Assembly (NCBI GenBank): GCA_014361085.1
Contig: JACIWG010000097.1
Location: forward strand, 1-6,003
Direction: 5' to 3'
Length of the DNA: 6,003 nt
From: Nitrososphaeria archaeon
Lineage (GTDB): Archaea > Thermoproteota > Nitrososphaeria > JACIWG01
In this document: positions 1 through 4,961 of the stretch, piece after piece
Position numbering within the stretch: the first letter of the stretch is position 1
How the letters are laid out: each line of letters begins with the position of its first letter
Position numbers and translations under genes: made by a program
The notes under the pieces: model-generated
What the model was told of the DNA's origin: nothing
The model's input: only the letters and a program-made list of their open reading frames with translations
Databases searched by the model: none

Positions 1-432
1 AGAAGGCATGAAATAGATGTTCTAGCTGAAGATGTCCTCAGGGAAGCAGGGTTAACTCCTCTACCAAAATTTCCAGAATCCTATATAGACATGTTTGAAG
101 TTAAGGAGGTTAAAAAGCTTCCATTGGGAACAAAATGTGAAATCAAAACAAATTTAGAGGGCGTCTGGTTAAATGTTGACGGAGAAACTATACCCTGCTC
201 CTCCCCCGAAGAGGCCAAGTTCCTCTACTGGTCCGTGCTCGTTGGAAAAGAAGAAGTACTGCTTCCATCAGATAAAGAAAAAATGGCTCAAGCCGTTAAC
301 GTATTCGAAAAAGAATTTTTGGAAAGAATAAAAACTTTGGATGAATGGCTCCAGAAAAATATACCCAGCCAAAAAGAAAAAAAAGTCATCCGTGAAAAGG
401 TAATAGAAAAGCTGCTGAAATCAAAAATTTAA
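1..432 (+). CDS. C-terminal part of an unrecognised protein (5' end outside window)
   Basis: The reading frame is open from the first base of the window, so the Met at 91 is probably internal; the codons before it (RRHEIDVLAEDVLREAGLTP) read as ordinary protein. I see 143 residues ending at TAA 430-432. The visible part has a short beta-rich stretch (GTKCEIKTNLEGVWLNVDGE), then EEAKFLYWSVLVGKEEVLLP, then a strongly charged helical tail rich in Lys and Glu (about residues 90-143). No catalytic motif, membrane segment or signal peptide is visible. The arrangement resembles the C-terminal ends of some large multidomain archaeal enzymes, such as adenine-specific DNA methylases, but this is an impression and not an identification. 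It is separated by 299 bases from the next gene and is probably not co-transcribed with it. Whether it belongs to the integrated element or to the host is unclear. Confidence 0.8.
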   Translation, partial: RRHEIDVLAEDVLREAGLTPLPKFPESYIDMFEVKEVKKLPLGTKCEIKTNLEGVWLNVDGETIPCSSPEEAKFLYWSVLVGKEEVLLPSDKEKMAQAVNVFEKEFLERIKTLDEWLQKNIPSQKEKKVIREKVIEKLLKSKI

Positions 433-444
433 TGTTCCACTTAA

Positions 445-459
445 ACTATTGCCAATAGT
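445..459. repeat. Palindromic repeat copy 1 (ACTATTGCCAATAGT)
   Basis: This 15-base sequence is a perfect dyad around a central C at 452: ACTATTG/CAATAGT. Its first 14 bases recur exactly at 521-534. It starts 12 bases after the stop codon of the upstream gene, in the gap before the 732-2273 operon. Its size and symmetry fit a dimeric DNA-binding protein such as a small HTH or RHH regulator; the protein that binds it is unknown. Confidence 0.6.
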
Positions 460-473
460 CCAAGCAAGATAAA

Positions 474-491
474 ATGGTATCATGACACCAT
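474..491. promoter_or_regulatory. Imperfect dyad between the two palindromic repeats
   Basis: ATGGTATCATGACACCAT is self-complementary at 16 of 18 positions, with one mismatched pair (A479 against C486). It lies between the two copies of the ACTATTGCCAATAG palindrome. The cluster of three dyads within 90 bases suggests a multi-site operator or a plasmid-type control region; function is inferred from symmetry alone. Confidence 0.4.
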
Positions 492-520
492 GATGTATTT
501 TTGCAAAAAAGCTAATTCAT

Positions 521-534
521 ACTATTGCCAATAG
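521..534. repeat. Palindromic repeat copy 2 (ACTATTGCCAATAG)
   Basis: This is an exact 14-base repeat of the sequence at 445-458, in the same orientation and 76 bases further on. The inner 13 bases (CTATTG-C-CAATAG) are a perfect dyad, centred at 528. A 14-base exact repeat is unlikely by chance in so short a gap. Just downstream lie two short tandem duplications: CTTTAGCAG/CTTTAGCAA (543-560) and two copies of ATTAGAAT (581-596). Confidence 0.6.
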
Positions 535-632
535 GAAATTAACTTTAGCAGCTTTAGCAAGGCCAAAAATTTTGTTCTAAATTAGAATATTAGAATATTA
601 ACAATTGATAGAATGCTTTTATTGTATAGAGA

Positions 633-651
633 AGGGTCAAACCCTCTTTTT
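633..651 (+). terminator. Possible terminator hairpin with T-run
   Basis: AGGGT (633-637) can pair with ACCCT (641-645) around a three-base CAA loop, followed directly by CTTTTT (646-651). It could end transcription from the gene at 1-432, although it lies about 200 bases past the stop codon. The same stretch also looks faintly like the T-arm and 3' acceptor strand of a tRNA, which would matter if it were an old attachment site. Confidence 0.35.
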
Positions 652-700
652 CCCAGCAGAATATAGTTTAAACAGAATTGTGGGTTACGTCTTTTTTGGC

Positions 701-710
701 GTTTTATCTA
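701..710 (+). promoter_or_regulatory. TATA box for the 732-2273 operon
   Basis: GTTTTATCTA is centred about 26 bases upstream of the ATG at 732, the spacing expected when transcription starts at or next to the start codon. There is no Shine-Dalgarno sequence before 732, which agrees with a leaderless transcript. A second A/T-rich stretch (TTTTTATAT, 714-722) is too close to the start to serve the same codon. Confidence 0.5.
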
Positions 711-731
711 ATGTTTTTATATCGATAGAAT

Positions 732-1274
732 ATGCCAATAAAAAAATATGATGACCAAATTTTGAGGCCTAAAGCCCTGGAGCTAAGGAAACAGGGTCTA
801 AGCTACCGTGCTATAGCAAGAGAGCTAAAATGTTCTCCAGGTAAAGTGCATGATCTTCTAGAACCTTTCGAAAGCGTACAGAATATGTTGAAGCAGATTG
901 CTATACTTGATCTTAAACTGAAGGAGTTGGAGAAAAGGTCTTCAGATTTCCAAAGTTTTCTGACGCAACTTAAGGTTGAAGCTGAAAAAGTTTACGAGGA
1001 AATAGACAGGAACTCTCTCGTGAACATGAAAGAGCAGTTAATGTTCATACTTTATAATGGCTGCAGAAGATCTAGATCCTGCAAGTGGGTTGACGAAGAA
1101 GGCTACTGCACAAAATGGCCTTTCAGTGAACCTCCAAGCAAAATCTTTGACGCAAAAGAAGTTTACGAACGAGACGAGGACGGTAGCATTAAAAGAATAT
1201 TCTTTCACCAGGTTATCAAAGCTCCTGGACTTTGCCTTTCCTGCCCACACTATAAGCCTAAAGAGGCGAAATAG
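732..1274 (+). CDS. HTH / coiled-coil / Cys-cluster DNA-binding protein
   Basis: A 180-residue protein, probably a DNA-binding regulator or replication/partition-type factor of the integrated element. Residues 11-43 (LRPKALELRKQGLSYRAIAR and following) form a resolvase/homeodomain-like helix-turn-helix; LSYRAIARELKCSPGKV is the core. Residues about 50-95 are a Leu/Lys/Glu-rich coiled coil, which suggests oligomers. The C-terminal part has Cys111, Cys117, Cys126, then Cys168, Cys171 and His173 (CLSCPHY), a pattern that suggests a zinc site built from two separated pairs. The Met at 732 is preferred because the HTH begins ten residues later and a TATA box sits at leaderless distance. It is the first gene of a run of three, with one base between its TAG and the next ATG. 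No named family is recognised. The combination is common in archaeal plasmid and virus proteins, but that is background knowledge and not a match I could test. Confidence 0.88.
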   Translation: MPIKKYDDQILRPKALELRKQGLSYRAIARELKCSPGKVHDLLEPFESVQNMLKQIAILDLKLKELEKRSSDFQSFLTQLKVEAEKVYEEIDRNSLVNMKEQLMFILYNGCRRSRSCKWVDEEGYCTKWPFSEPPSKIFDAKEVYERDEDGSIKRIFFHQVIKAPGLCLSCPHYKPKEAK

Positions 1275-1275
1275 T

Positions 1276-1557
1276 ATGGGAAAAAGGTGGTTCCAACATT
1301 ATAAACGGTTAGCTAACTTAAAAGGCAAACTGGAAATGATAGCATGCGTTCGAAAGCATGTCGAAGAAATGTTTTCTCAAAAAACGTATACTGCAGAAGA
1401 AACTATGATGGCATTAAATGGTGTCCTGAACCTGTGCATGCGTAAAGAGGCTGAAGTCAATGAAAGCATCAAAAATGAAATACGAAAATATAATCAGAGC
1501 AATTCACGGGATCCAGAACTCGATAAACTGTTTAAAGAAATTTTCGGAGAAAACTAA
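1276..1557 (+). CDS. Small basic helical protein of the operon
   Basis: A 93-residue protein with no recognised family. The frame is open upstream to 1057, but that part lies entirely under the preceding gene. The start at 1276 has a GAGG site at 1263-1266, nine bases upstream, and begins one base after the previous stop codon. The sequence starts MGKRWFQHYKRLANLKGKLE, is Lys/Arg rich near the N-terminus and acidic towards the end (DPELDKLFKEIFGEN), and is predicted by eye to be almost all helix. It has two cysteines (CVRKHVEE and LCMRKEAE). Its position between a DNA-binding protein and a HerA-type ATPase, with gaps of one and two bases on either side, suggests it works with one of them, perhaps as an adaptor. 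That role is inference from context only. Confidence 0.8.
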   Translation: MGKRWFQHYKRLANLKGKLEMIACVRKHVEEMFSQKTYTAEETMMALNGVLNLCMRKEAEVNESIKNEIRKYNQSNSRDPELDKLFKEIFGEN

Positions 1558-1559
1558 AT

Positions 1560-2273
1560 ATGAGTGGCCCAAGCAGAGTTCACCCAGTTAAGGGAAAAAA
1601 TAGTGTAATCCCATGGGGAAGCGAACAGGAAATACATACTTGGACAACATATCGTATTAGCTTAAGGGCGACAAGAAAACTTCAAACTTTAAAGAAAAAA
1701 CTTGGCTTCAAAAGCTATGAAGGCGTAATATTATATTTAACAAACATTGCCGAAAGAGAAGGACTTATCCCAGTAGCAAGCTTCGAAAAACTCGAAAACG
1801 ACACACGACCATGCGTGATAACAGGAGAACCAGGATCAGGAAAAACATTCTTTATAAAAAGTATCCTAAAAAAATGGGACCAAGATACAAGCATACTATT
1901 AATTGACGTAGCAGACGAATATCAAATGCTCGAAAAACTTGACTTGGGCCAAGTTTTCAGCATAAGATGGGAACAGCGGGGCCAAAGATATCGTTTTGTT
2001 CCAAACCCTAACCTGGAAATAAGTAAAGCGGAAGCTGGAGCAATATTCTCTCACCTAAATCTAGTAAAACAGTCTAATGCGCTAAAGCATTGGATAATCG
2101 TGGTAGAAGAGGCCCACAGGTTCCAGGAAGATAAAAACTTTAACAGTCTAGTGGTTGAGGCAAGAAAGTTCACGAAAAAACTTATCTTGGTAACAGCAGA
2201 TTGGCGGCCATGGGATGGAAGAGCAATAATATACAAGCCGCCACCATTGGATACACTATTAAAATTATCTTAA
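1560..2273 (+). CDS. HerA/FtsK-type ATPase with RHH-like N-terminus
   Basis: A 237-residue ATPase of the HerA/FtsK superfamily, the family of ring-shaped motors that move DNA in resection, conjugation or virus packaging. The Walker A motif is GEPGSGKT (residues 89-96). A DVADEY segment (116-121) matches the conserved strand that follows in HerA. Walker B is WIIVVEEAHRF (178-188), and EARKFTKKLILVTADWRP (200-217) corresponds to the HerA 'GRKF...LVSQRP' segment, including a possible arginine finger. Two things are odd. Residues about 30-65 (TYRISLRATRKLQTLKKKLG, then SYEGVILYLTNIAE) look like a ribbon-helix-helix DNA-binding unit fused in front of the ATPase. The usual sensor Gln is replaced in VTADWRP. 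At 237 residues it is much shorter than cellular HerA (about 500) and close to viral packaging ATPases. GGAG at 1546-1549 is ten bases from the ATG; the previous stop is two bases upstream. Confidence 0.88.
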   Translation: MSGPSRVHPVKGKNSVIPWGSEQEIHTWTTYRISLRATRKLQTLKKKLGFKSYEGVILYLTNIAEREGLIPVASFEKLENDTRPCVITGEPGSGKTFFIKSILKKWDQDTSILLIDVADEYQMLEKLDLGQVFSIRWEQRGQRYRFVPNPNLEISKAEAGAIFSHLNLVKQSNALKHWIIVVEEAHRFQEDKNFNSLVVEARKFTKKLILVTADWRPWDGRAIIYKPPPLDTLLKLS

Positions 2274-2294
2274 TTATATATAAGGTGCATAAGA

Positions 2295-2304
2295 GTTTTA
2301 TATT
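2295..2304 (+). promoter_or_regulatory. TATA box of the decayed gene at 2327
   Basis: GTTTTATATT is centred 27 bases before the ATG at 2327, the same spacing and nearly the same box (GTTTTAT) as the one before 732. No Shine-Dalgarno sequence precedes 2327. This supports 2327 as the original leaderless start of the gene that is now broken. Confidence 0.45.
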
Positions 2305-2326
2305 CAATTAAGATATTATATTCGGA

Positions 2327-2922
2327 ATGAGTGATCTGAAGTTTTATGTATCAATAATTAATTTTCTATGGAATTCAAAATCTGAAATTGAAGCATGAAG
2401 TTAGAATGATGCTGAATAACATCTTCGCATCAATTACTGAATTTAAAAATTATATGGATAAATTAGACGAGCATGAAAAAATTTAATTCAATTAATTAAC
2501 ACATTACATTTACCTCCCTCTACAGACGATATAAATGGGCTATTGTTAGAAGCTGCACATACTTTGAAACTCTTAGTTATACTCTAGAATGATTTCTAAA
2601 ATTTGCGAAGCAAGCGAATGAGTTTTCAAAATATGAATCATACATGGATAATGTCAAGAAGACAGATAAAGATGTGTATGAAATCATAAATTTTCTTGCA
2701 AGAAGTTATCAAAATGACGTATTTGATACAAAAGAAATTTCAACCTTCTTAAAGATATATAGTGTCAAATTAAAACTAAGTAAAAAAGAAGAAAAAGAAT
2801 TTGAGGAAAAAGTCAACAAATTTTTTGAGAAAATAAATGATTTATCTCCCTATATCTCTTATAATCAAATCTCACGTAATAGGCATGTTAGCAGGTTATC
2901 TCAAAGGCGAACAAAAGGCTAA
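2327..2922 (+). pseudogene. Decayed coiled-coil protein gene
   Basis: Reading across frames gives one continuous-looking helical protein. It starts MSDLKFYVSIINFLWNSKSE at 2327 and meets TGA at 2396. It continues one frame over (HEVRMMLNNIFASITEFKNY, 2394-2483) to a TAA, returns to the first frame near the A-run at 2476-2481 (NLIQLINTLHLPPSTDDING onward), and stops at TAG 2585. It then resumes in the third frame from 2593 (FLKFAKQANEFSKYESYMDN) to TAA 2920. At least three frame changes are needed. The 3' part alone, from ATG 2644, is a 92-residue open frame that a gene finder would call, but it lacks a Shine-Dalgarno site and a clear TATA box, and the coding texture runs on upstream of it. 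The protein is Lys/Glu rich and helical, and I do not recognise its family. The last few codons may be scrambled too: another frame gives MLAGYLKGEQKAKQN at 2885. If the 2644 ORF is expressed, it is a fragment. Confidence 0.55.
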
Positions 2923-2925
2923 ACA

Positions 2926-3107
2926 AAATACGCATTCATTTTAAAATCTATCCAGAACACATTGGTTTACACTTATCCTGTGAATTCCAAGGAAGAAGAA
3001 TGTGTTTCAAGAGTGGCTTGGACGCTCGAAGAGGCTTAAAAACTCATAGAGGCGAGGTTTGAATATGCCTGTGACGTTGGAGACGCTAAGCTTTTAGAAA
3101 ACGCTAG
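2926..3107 (+). pseudogene. Fossil of an archaeal tyrosine integrase (C-terminal end)
   Basis: Frame 1 from 2926 reads TKYAFILKSIQNTLVYTYPV, then NSKEEECVSRVAWTLEEA, stop, KLIEARFEYACDVGDAKL. SIQNTLVYT corresponds to the stretch around the nucleophilic tyrosine in tyrosine recombinases (typically LGHKSIQNTLVYTH); the usual Gly-His before Lys-Ser is missing here. The EEA-LKLIEAxFEYxCD-KLFRKR tail is, from memory, typical of archaeal plasmid and virus integrases. Two lesions are plain. TAA 3037-3039 sits where Leu (TTA) is expected, a single base change. One T is missing in CTTTT at 3091-3095: restoring it turns the end into K-L-F-R-K-R-stop, using the TAG at 3105-3107. The rest of the enzyme (the catalytic Arg and HxxR boxes and the N-terminal domain) is absent. 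This indicates that the region was once an integrated element that can no longer excise with its own integrase. Confidence 0.75.
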
Positions 3108-3160
3108 TAGCAGGGGTTGTTAAAAACTAACAGCAAGACAAACACGCCAACACACAACGG

Positions 3161-3168
3161 TTATATAT
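3161..3168 (+). promoter_or_regulatory. TATA box of the 3204 gene
   Basis: TTATATAT lies about 40 bases before the ATG at 3204, so transcription would begin near 3187-3192, leaving only a very short leader that overlaps or just includes the Shine-Dalgarno site. A hairpin (GTTGTTA 3116-3122 with TAACAGC 3128-3134) lies just upstream and outside the transcript. Confidence 0.45.
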
Positions 3169-3189
3169 TATAGAAACATTTGTGAAATA

Positions 3190-3197
3190 GGAGGTGA
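3190..3197 (+). promoter_or_regulatory. Ribosome binding site GGAGGTGA
   Basis: GGAGGTGA is a near-complete match to the archaeal anti-Shine-Dalgarno sequence and ends six bases before the ATG at 3204. It decides this start over the second Met at 3207, and it is the main evidence that the small downstream ORF is a real gene. Confidence 0.7.
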
Positions 3198-3203
3198 ACG
3201 ACT

Positions 3204-3431
3204 ATGATGGGCATAAAAAATATTGCTTTTGCCGCCCTCTTCATTCCCACAATTGTTATTGTCTTATTCTACATATTCAAGTCAGAAATTTTCTGGGTGA
3301 CTATCGGAGAGCGCATAAAAGAGGGCATAATAGCAAATAGCCAGAACATAGTAGTAGGAATAGTATTTATTTCTATAGTATTCATAGTAGCATATATCCT
3401 TGCAACAAGAGAAAGTTACGGGTCTATCTAA
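3204..3431 (+). CDS. Small two-helix membrane protein
   Basis: A 75-residue membrane protein of unknown function. Residues about 7-25 (IAFAALFIPTIVIVLFYIF) and about 48-67 (NIVVGIVFISIVFIVAYILA) are two clear membrane segments, joined by a polar loop (KSEIFWVTIGERIKEGIIAN) with mixed charge. The tail is short and polar (TRESYGSI). There is no cleavable signal peptide pattern and no cysteine. A strong ribosome site and a TATA box support expression, and a GC hairpin with a T-run follows downstream. It sits directly after the integrase fossil, so it could be either a cargo gene of the element or the first host gene beyond it. Small two-helix proteins of this kind are common among archaeal virus genes and among host genes, so no role is assigned. 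Confidence 0.75.
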   Translation: MMGIKNIAFAALFIPTIVIVLFYIFKSEIFWVTIGERIKEGIIANSQNIVVGIVFISIVFIVAYILATRESYGSI

Positions 3432-3468
3432 CTTTTAATTAACAATAATTTTTTTAAAGAAACATCTC

Positions 3469-3567
3469 ATGCGTGTTAGGGCAATAGAAGTAGAAAGTCA
3501 ACCAAACAAAGAAACAAAAATAACAATAAAATACCAAAGTCAAAACTTCTATTTCACTTTCATGTAA
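3469..3567 (+). CDS. Doubtful 32-residue ORF
   Basis: An ATG at 3469 opens a frame reading MRVRAIEVESQPNKETKITI and ending NFYFTFM before TAA 3565-3567. The codon texture is protein-like (amphipathic beta-type pattern), but there is no convincing Shine-Dalgarno site; only AAAG lies upstream. It is 37 bases after the membrane protein gene and just before the GC hairpin, so it could be translated from the same message. It could equally be a remnant of a longer gene. Confidence 0.25.
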   Translation: MRVRAIEVESQPNKETKITIKYQSQNFYFTFM

Positions 3568-3569
3568 AA

Positions 3570-3618
3570 GAGGCGCCAAAGAAAAAACTTTTATCCTCCC
3601 AGCGGCGCTCCTTTTTTT
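3570..3618 (+). terminator. GC-rich hairpin with T-run
   Basis: GGCGCC (3572-3577) can pair with GGCGCT (3604-3609) across an A/T-rich loop of 26 bases, followed by CTTTTTTT (3611-3618). It would end the transcript of the membrane protein gene. The T-run plus ATATCC (to 3623) also resembles a TATA box, and a Shine-Dalgarno-like GAGGTGA follows at 3639-3645. Confidence 0.45.
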
Positions 3619-3676
3619 ATATCCTGCACTATCTTGACGAGGTGAAAAATAGAATTGGTTGATGAAAGTTCATTAA

Positions 3677-3768
3677 TATAGCAGGGACAAGAATTTTCAC
3701 GAAAAATCCTAAAAACAAGCTGGTTACTATGATACAGTAAAACTATAACATTTAAGCCTCCTGCTATA
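3677..3768. repeat. Inverted repeat TATAGCAGG / CCTGCTATA
   Basis: Exact nine-base arms at 3677-3685 and 3760-3768, separated by 74 bases. The spacing is too wide for an efficient hairpin. They could be remnants of the ends of a small mobile element, but no target duplication is visible and a chance match is possible. Confidence 0.3.
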
Positions 3769-3779
3769 CAACTATTATT

Positions 3780-3805
3780 ATAAAAAAATAAATGAGGCTA
3801 TTAAA
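3780..3805 (-). terminator. T-rich terminator of the secreted-protein gene
   Basis: Reading the minus strand after the stop codon at 3860, a TTTATTTTTTTAT run occurs at 3782-3794. It directly follows a GCCTC that can pair with a GAGGC further on (about 3756-3760), giving an 11-base-pair hairpin with a two-base bulge. T-runs of this type end transcription in archaea. It lies about 55 bases past the stop codon. Confidence 0.45.
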
Positions 3806-3859
3806 TTACGTCATTCGTATTCTTCTACAGTTTAAGGCCAACCATTAACTTAATTCAGT

Positions 3860-4882
3860 TTATACAGTGTAGGTGAAGTACATTGCCCAATTTGCCCCTA
3901 AGAATCTATCACCTTCACCCCATGCTGTCTCACATCCCATGCTCTTAAGGTAGGAAACAGTGACCTTATAGATCAGTCCAGTCGGATTAACTGTGGGATC
4001 GTGTGTCGGGTATGCGTAGTTGTGGACAATAAATTCAAGAGTATTTGTTCCCTGGACTGGAGTAAACGGATAGTCTTTTAATGTATTCCATTCATGTGGG
4101 TCTCCACCAGAAGCGTCGAAGGATACATTAACAGTTCCATCGGAACCAATTAATTCTCCGTTAAGCCATACTTCTTCAGCATTGTCAGAATTTGCTGTAA
4201 CAATACTTCCGGCAAGGGGTACTCCTAGAACGTCAAAGGTTAAAGTAAACTTTCTCCAACTGTCAGGTTGAGCGTCCTCTATAAAGTATGAGCTGGATAT
4301 CCATACTGCACTTGAATCAGGAATCAGAGGCCAATATGGATGCTTCCAAGTTTCAACAGCCGGTTTTGATGTACCCCAGCCTGCATCATTGAGTGGAAGA
4401 TAAGAAGAAATTGGTCCATAGACTTGAGCAGAGCCTTCTCCACTCTCATATACTTCTGTTACAACTTCACCTTTACAGACTTTAGCGTGGGCTGCAATAT
4501 AAAGTGTGCCGCTGAAAGTCCCTTCTATTTCATACTCGTCAGCTGTTACTGGGGGACTATAGTACCTGCCGTACGGGAACTTTCCTGGAATCGGATTTTT
4601 TGTCTTAGTTTGTGGAATACCATTTAAGTTTGTGGCTACTGCTAAATGTGTCTCAATTAAATACCATCCTTCAATAGTTTCATATTTAACATGTAATATT
4701 CCACCGTCTATCCATACTATTATATTACCCACATCCATATGCTGTCCAGCAATCAAGTCCACAGTTTTTGTTCCAGGTTCTCCTACTTCTACTGCAGAGA
4801 TTGTGGGAATTAATGGAATAAATGCTACTGTAAACAATAATGCTATTAGAAATGTACTAAACCATTTTTTCATTATTTTCAA
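3860..4882 (-). CDS. Secreted beta-rich protein with an inserted domain
   Basis: A 340-residue exported protein. Residues 1-30 form a signal peptide: Lys-rich start (MKIMKKWF), hydrophobic STFLIALLFTVAFIPLI, likely cut after TISA. There is no lipobox and no C-terminal anchor. Residues about 38-135 (AGQHMDVGNIIVWIDGGILH, then YLIETHLAVATNLNGIPQTK and GTLYIAAHA) match a domain I know from many secreted bacterial and archaeal proteins. That domain normally ends with ETAWGEG..F..NWAMYFTYTV, which here appears only at 318-340. Between the halves sits about 170 residues that resemble a galactose-binding-like or jelly-roll domain (DNAEEVWLNGELIGSDG; VQGTNTLEFIVHNYA; GLIYKVTVSYL). TTG 4882 is preferred as start because GGAGGTG (4889-4895) ends six bases before it; ATG 4873 is nine bases further on and starts MKKWF. 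The frame is open to an ATG at 4972, but that part lies in the leader. A carbohydrate- or surface-binding role is plausible, not shown. Confidence 0.85.
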   Translation of the reverse strand: MKIMKKWFSTFLIALLFTVAFIPLIPTISAVEVGEPGTKTVDLIAGQHMDVGNIIVWIDGGILHVKYETIEGWYLIETHLAVATNLNGIPQTKTKNPIPGKFPYGRYYSPPVTADEYEIEGTFSGTLYIAAHAKVCKGEVVTEVYESGEGSAQVYGPISSYLPLNDAGWGTSKPAVETWKHPYWPLIPDSSAVWISSSYFIEDAQPDSWRKFTLTFDVLGVPLAGSIVTANSDNAEEVWLNGELIGSDGTVNVSFDASGGDPHEWNTLKDYPFTPVQGTNTLEFIVHNYAYPTHDPTVNPTGLIYKVTVSYLKSMGCETAWGEGDRFLGANWAMYFTYTV

Positions 4883-4888
4883 TTTTAA

Positions 4889-4895
4889 CACCTCC
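4889..4895 (-). promoter_or_regulatory. Ribosome binding site that decides the TTG start
   Basis: GGAGGTG on the minus strand is six bases from TTG 4882 and fifteen bases from ATG 4873. The shorter spacing is the normal one, so TTG is preferred, though ATG is not excluded. The site begins six bases after the closing strand of a possible leader stem. Confidence 0.6.
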
Positions 4896-4901
4896 ATTTT
4901 T

Positions 4902-4957
4902 GGGGAACTATCATCGCCTTTCGGCTTTAACGAGGGCCTATCCCCTTTTGGTCCCCC
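4902..4957 (-). promoter_or_regulatory. Structured 5' leader, candidate cis-regulatory RNA
   Basis: On the minus strand a closing stem pairs GGGGGAC (4957-4951) with GTTCCCC (4908-4902), seven pairs including one G-U. Inside it are a GGGG/CCCT stem (4945-4942 with 4936-4933, five-base loop) and a GCC-GAAA-GGC stem with a GNRA-type tetraloop (4925-4916), followed by GATGATA. The outcome is a three-way-junction-like fold ending six bases before the Shine-Dalgarno site. CCTC (4935-4932) could instead pair with GAGG of that site, so switching is imaginable. The sequence has a loose likeness to a fluoride riboswitch but lacks its pseudoknot, and the downstream gene is not a fluoride exporter. I recognise no known class. 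Confidence 0.45.
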
Positions 4958-4961
4958 GAAC

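Larger units (their letters stand above)
3619..3859. other. Gene-free stretch with an orphan gene start
   Basis: No convincing gene is present. GAGGTGA (3639-3645) stands nine bases before a TTG at 3655, but the frame closes after eight codons (LVDESSLI, TAG 3679). Past that stop it reads QGQEFSRKILKTSWLL before the next stop, as if a gene start had survived while its body was lost. An inverted repeat of nine bases (TATAGCAGG 3677-3685, CCTGCTATA 3760-3768) brackets the stretch. Confidence 0.35.

Noticed and set aside
1057..1275. Upstream extension of the small basic protein to the Met at 1057
   Set aside because: This part lies wholly inside the Cys-cluster coding region of the previous gene in another frame; the start at 1276 has a ribosome site and normal operon spacing.
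4902..4957. Fluoride riboswitch
   Set aside because: GGCGATGA and the small GC stems give a superficial likeness, but the loop-to-tail pseudoknot partner is missing and the gene downstream is a secreted protein.
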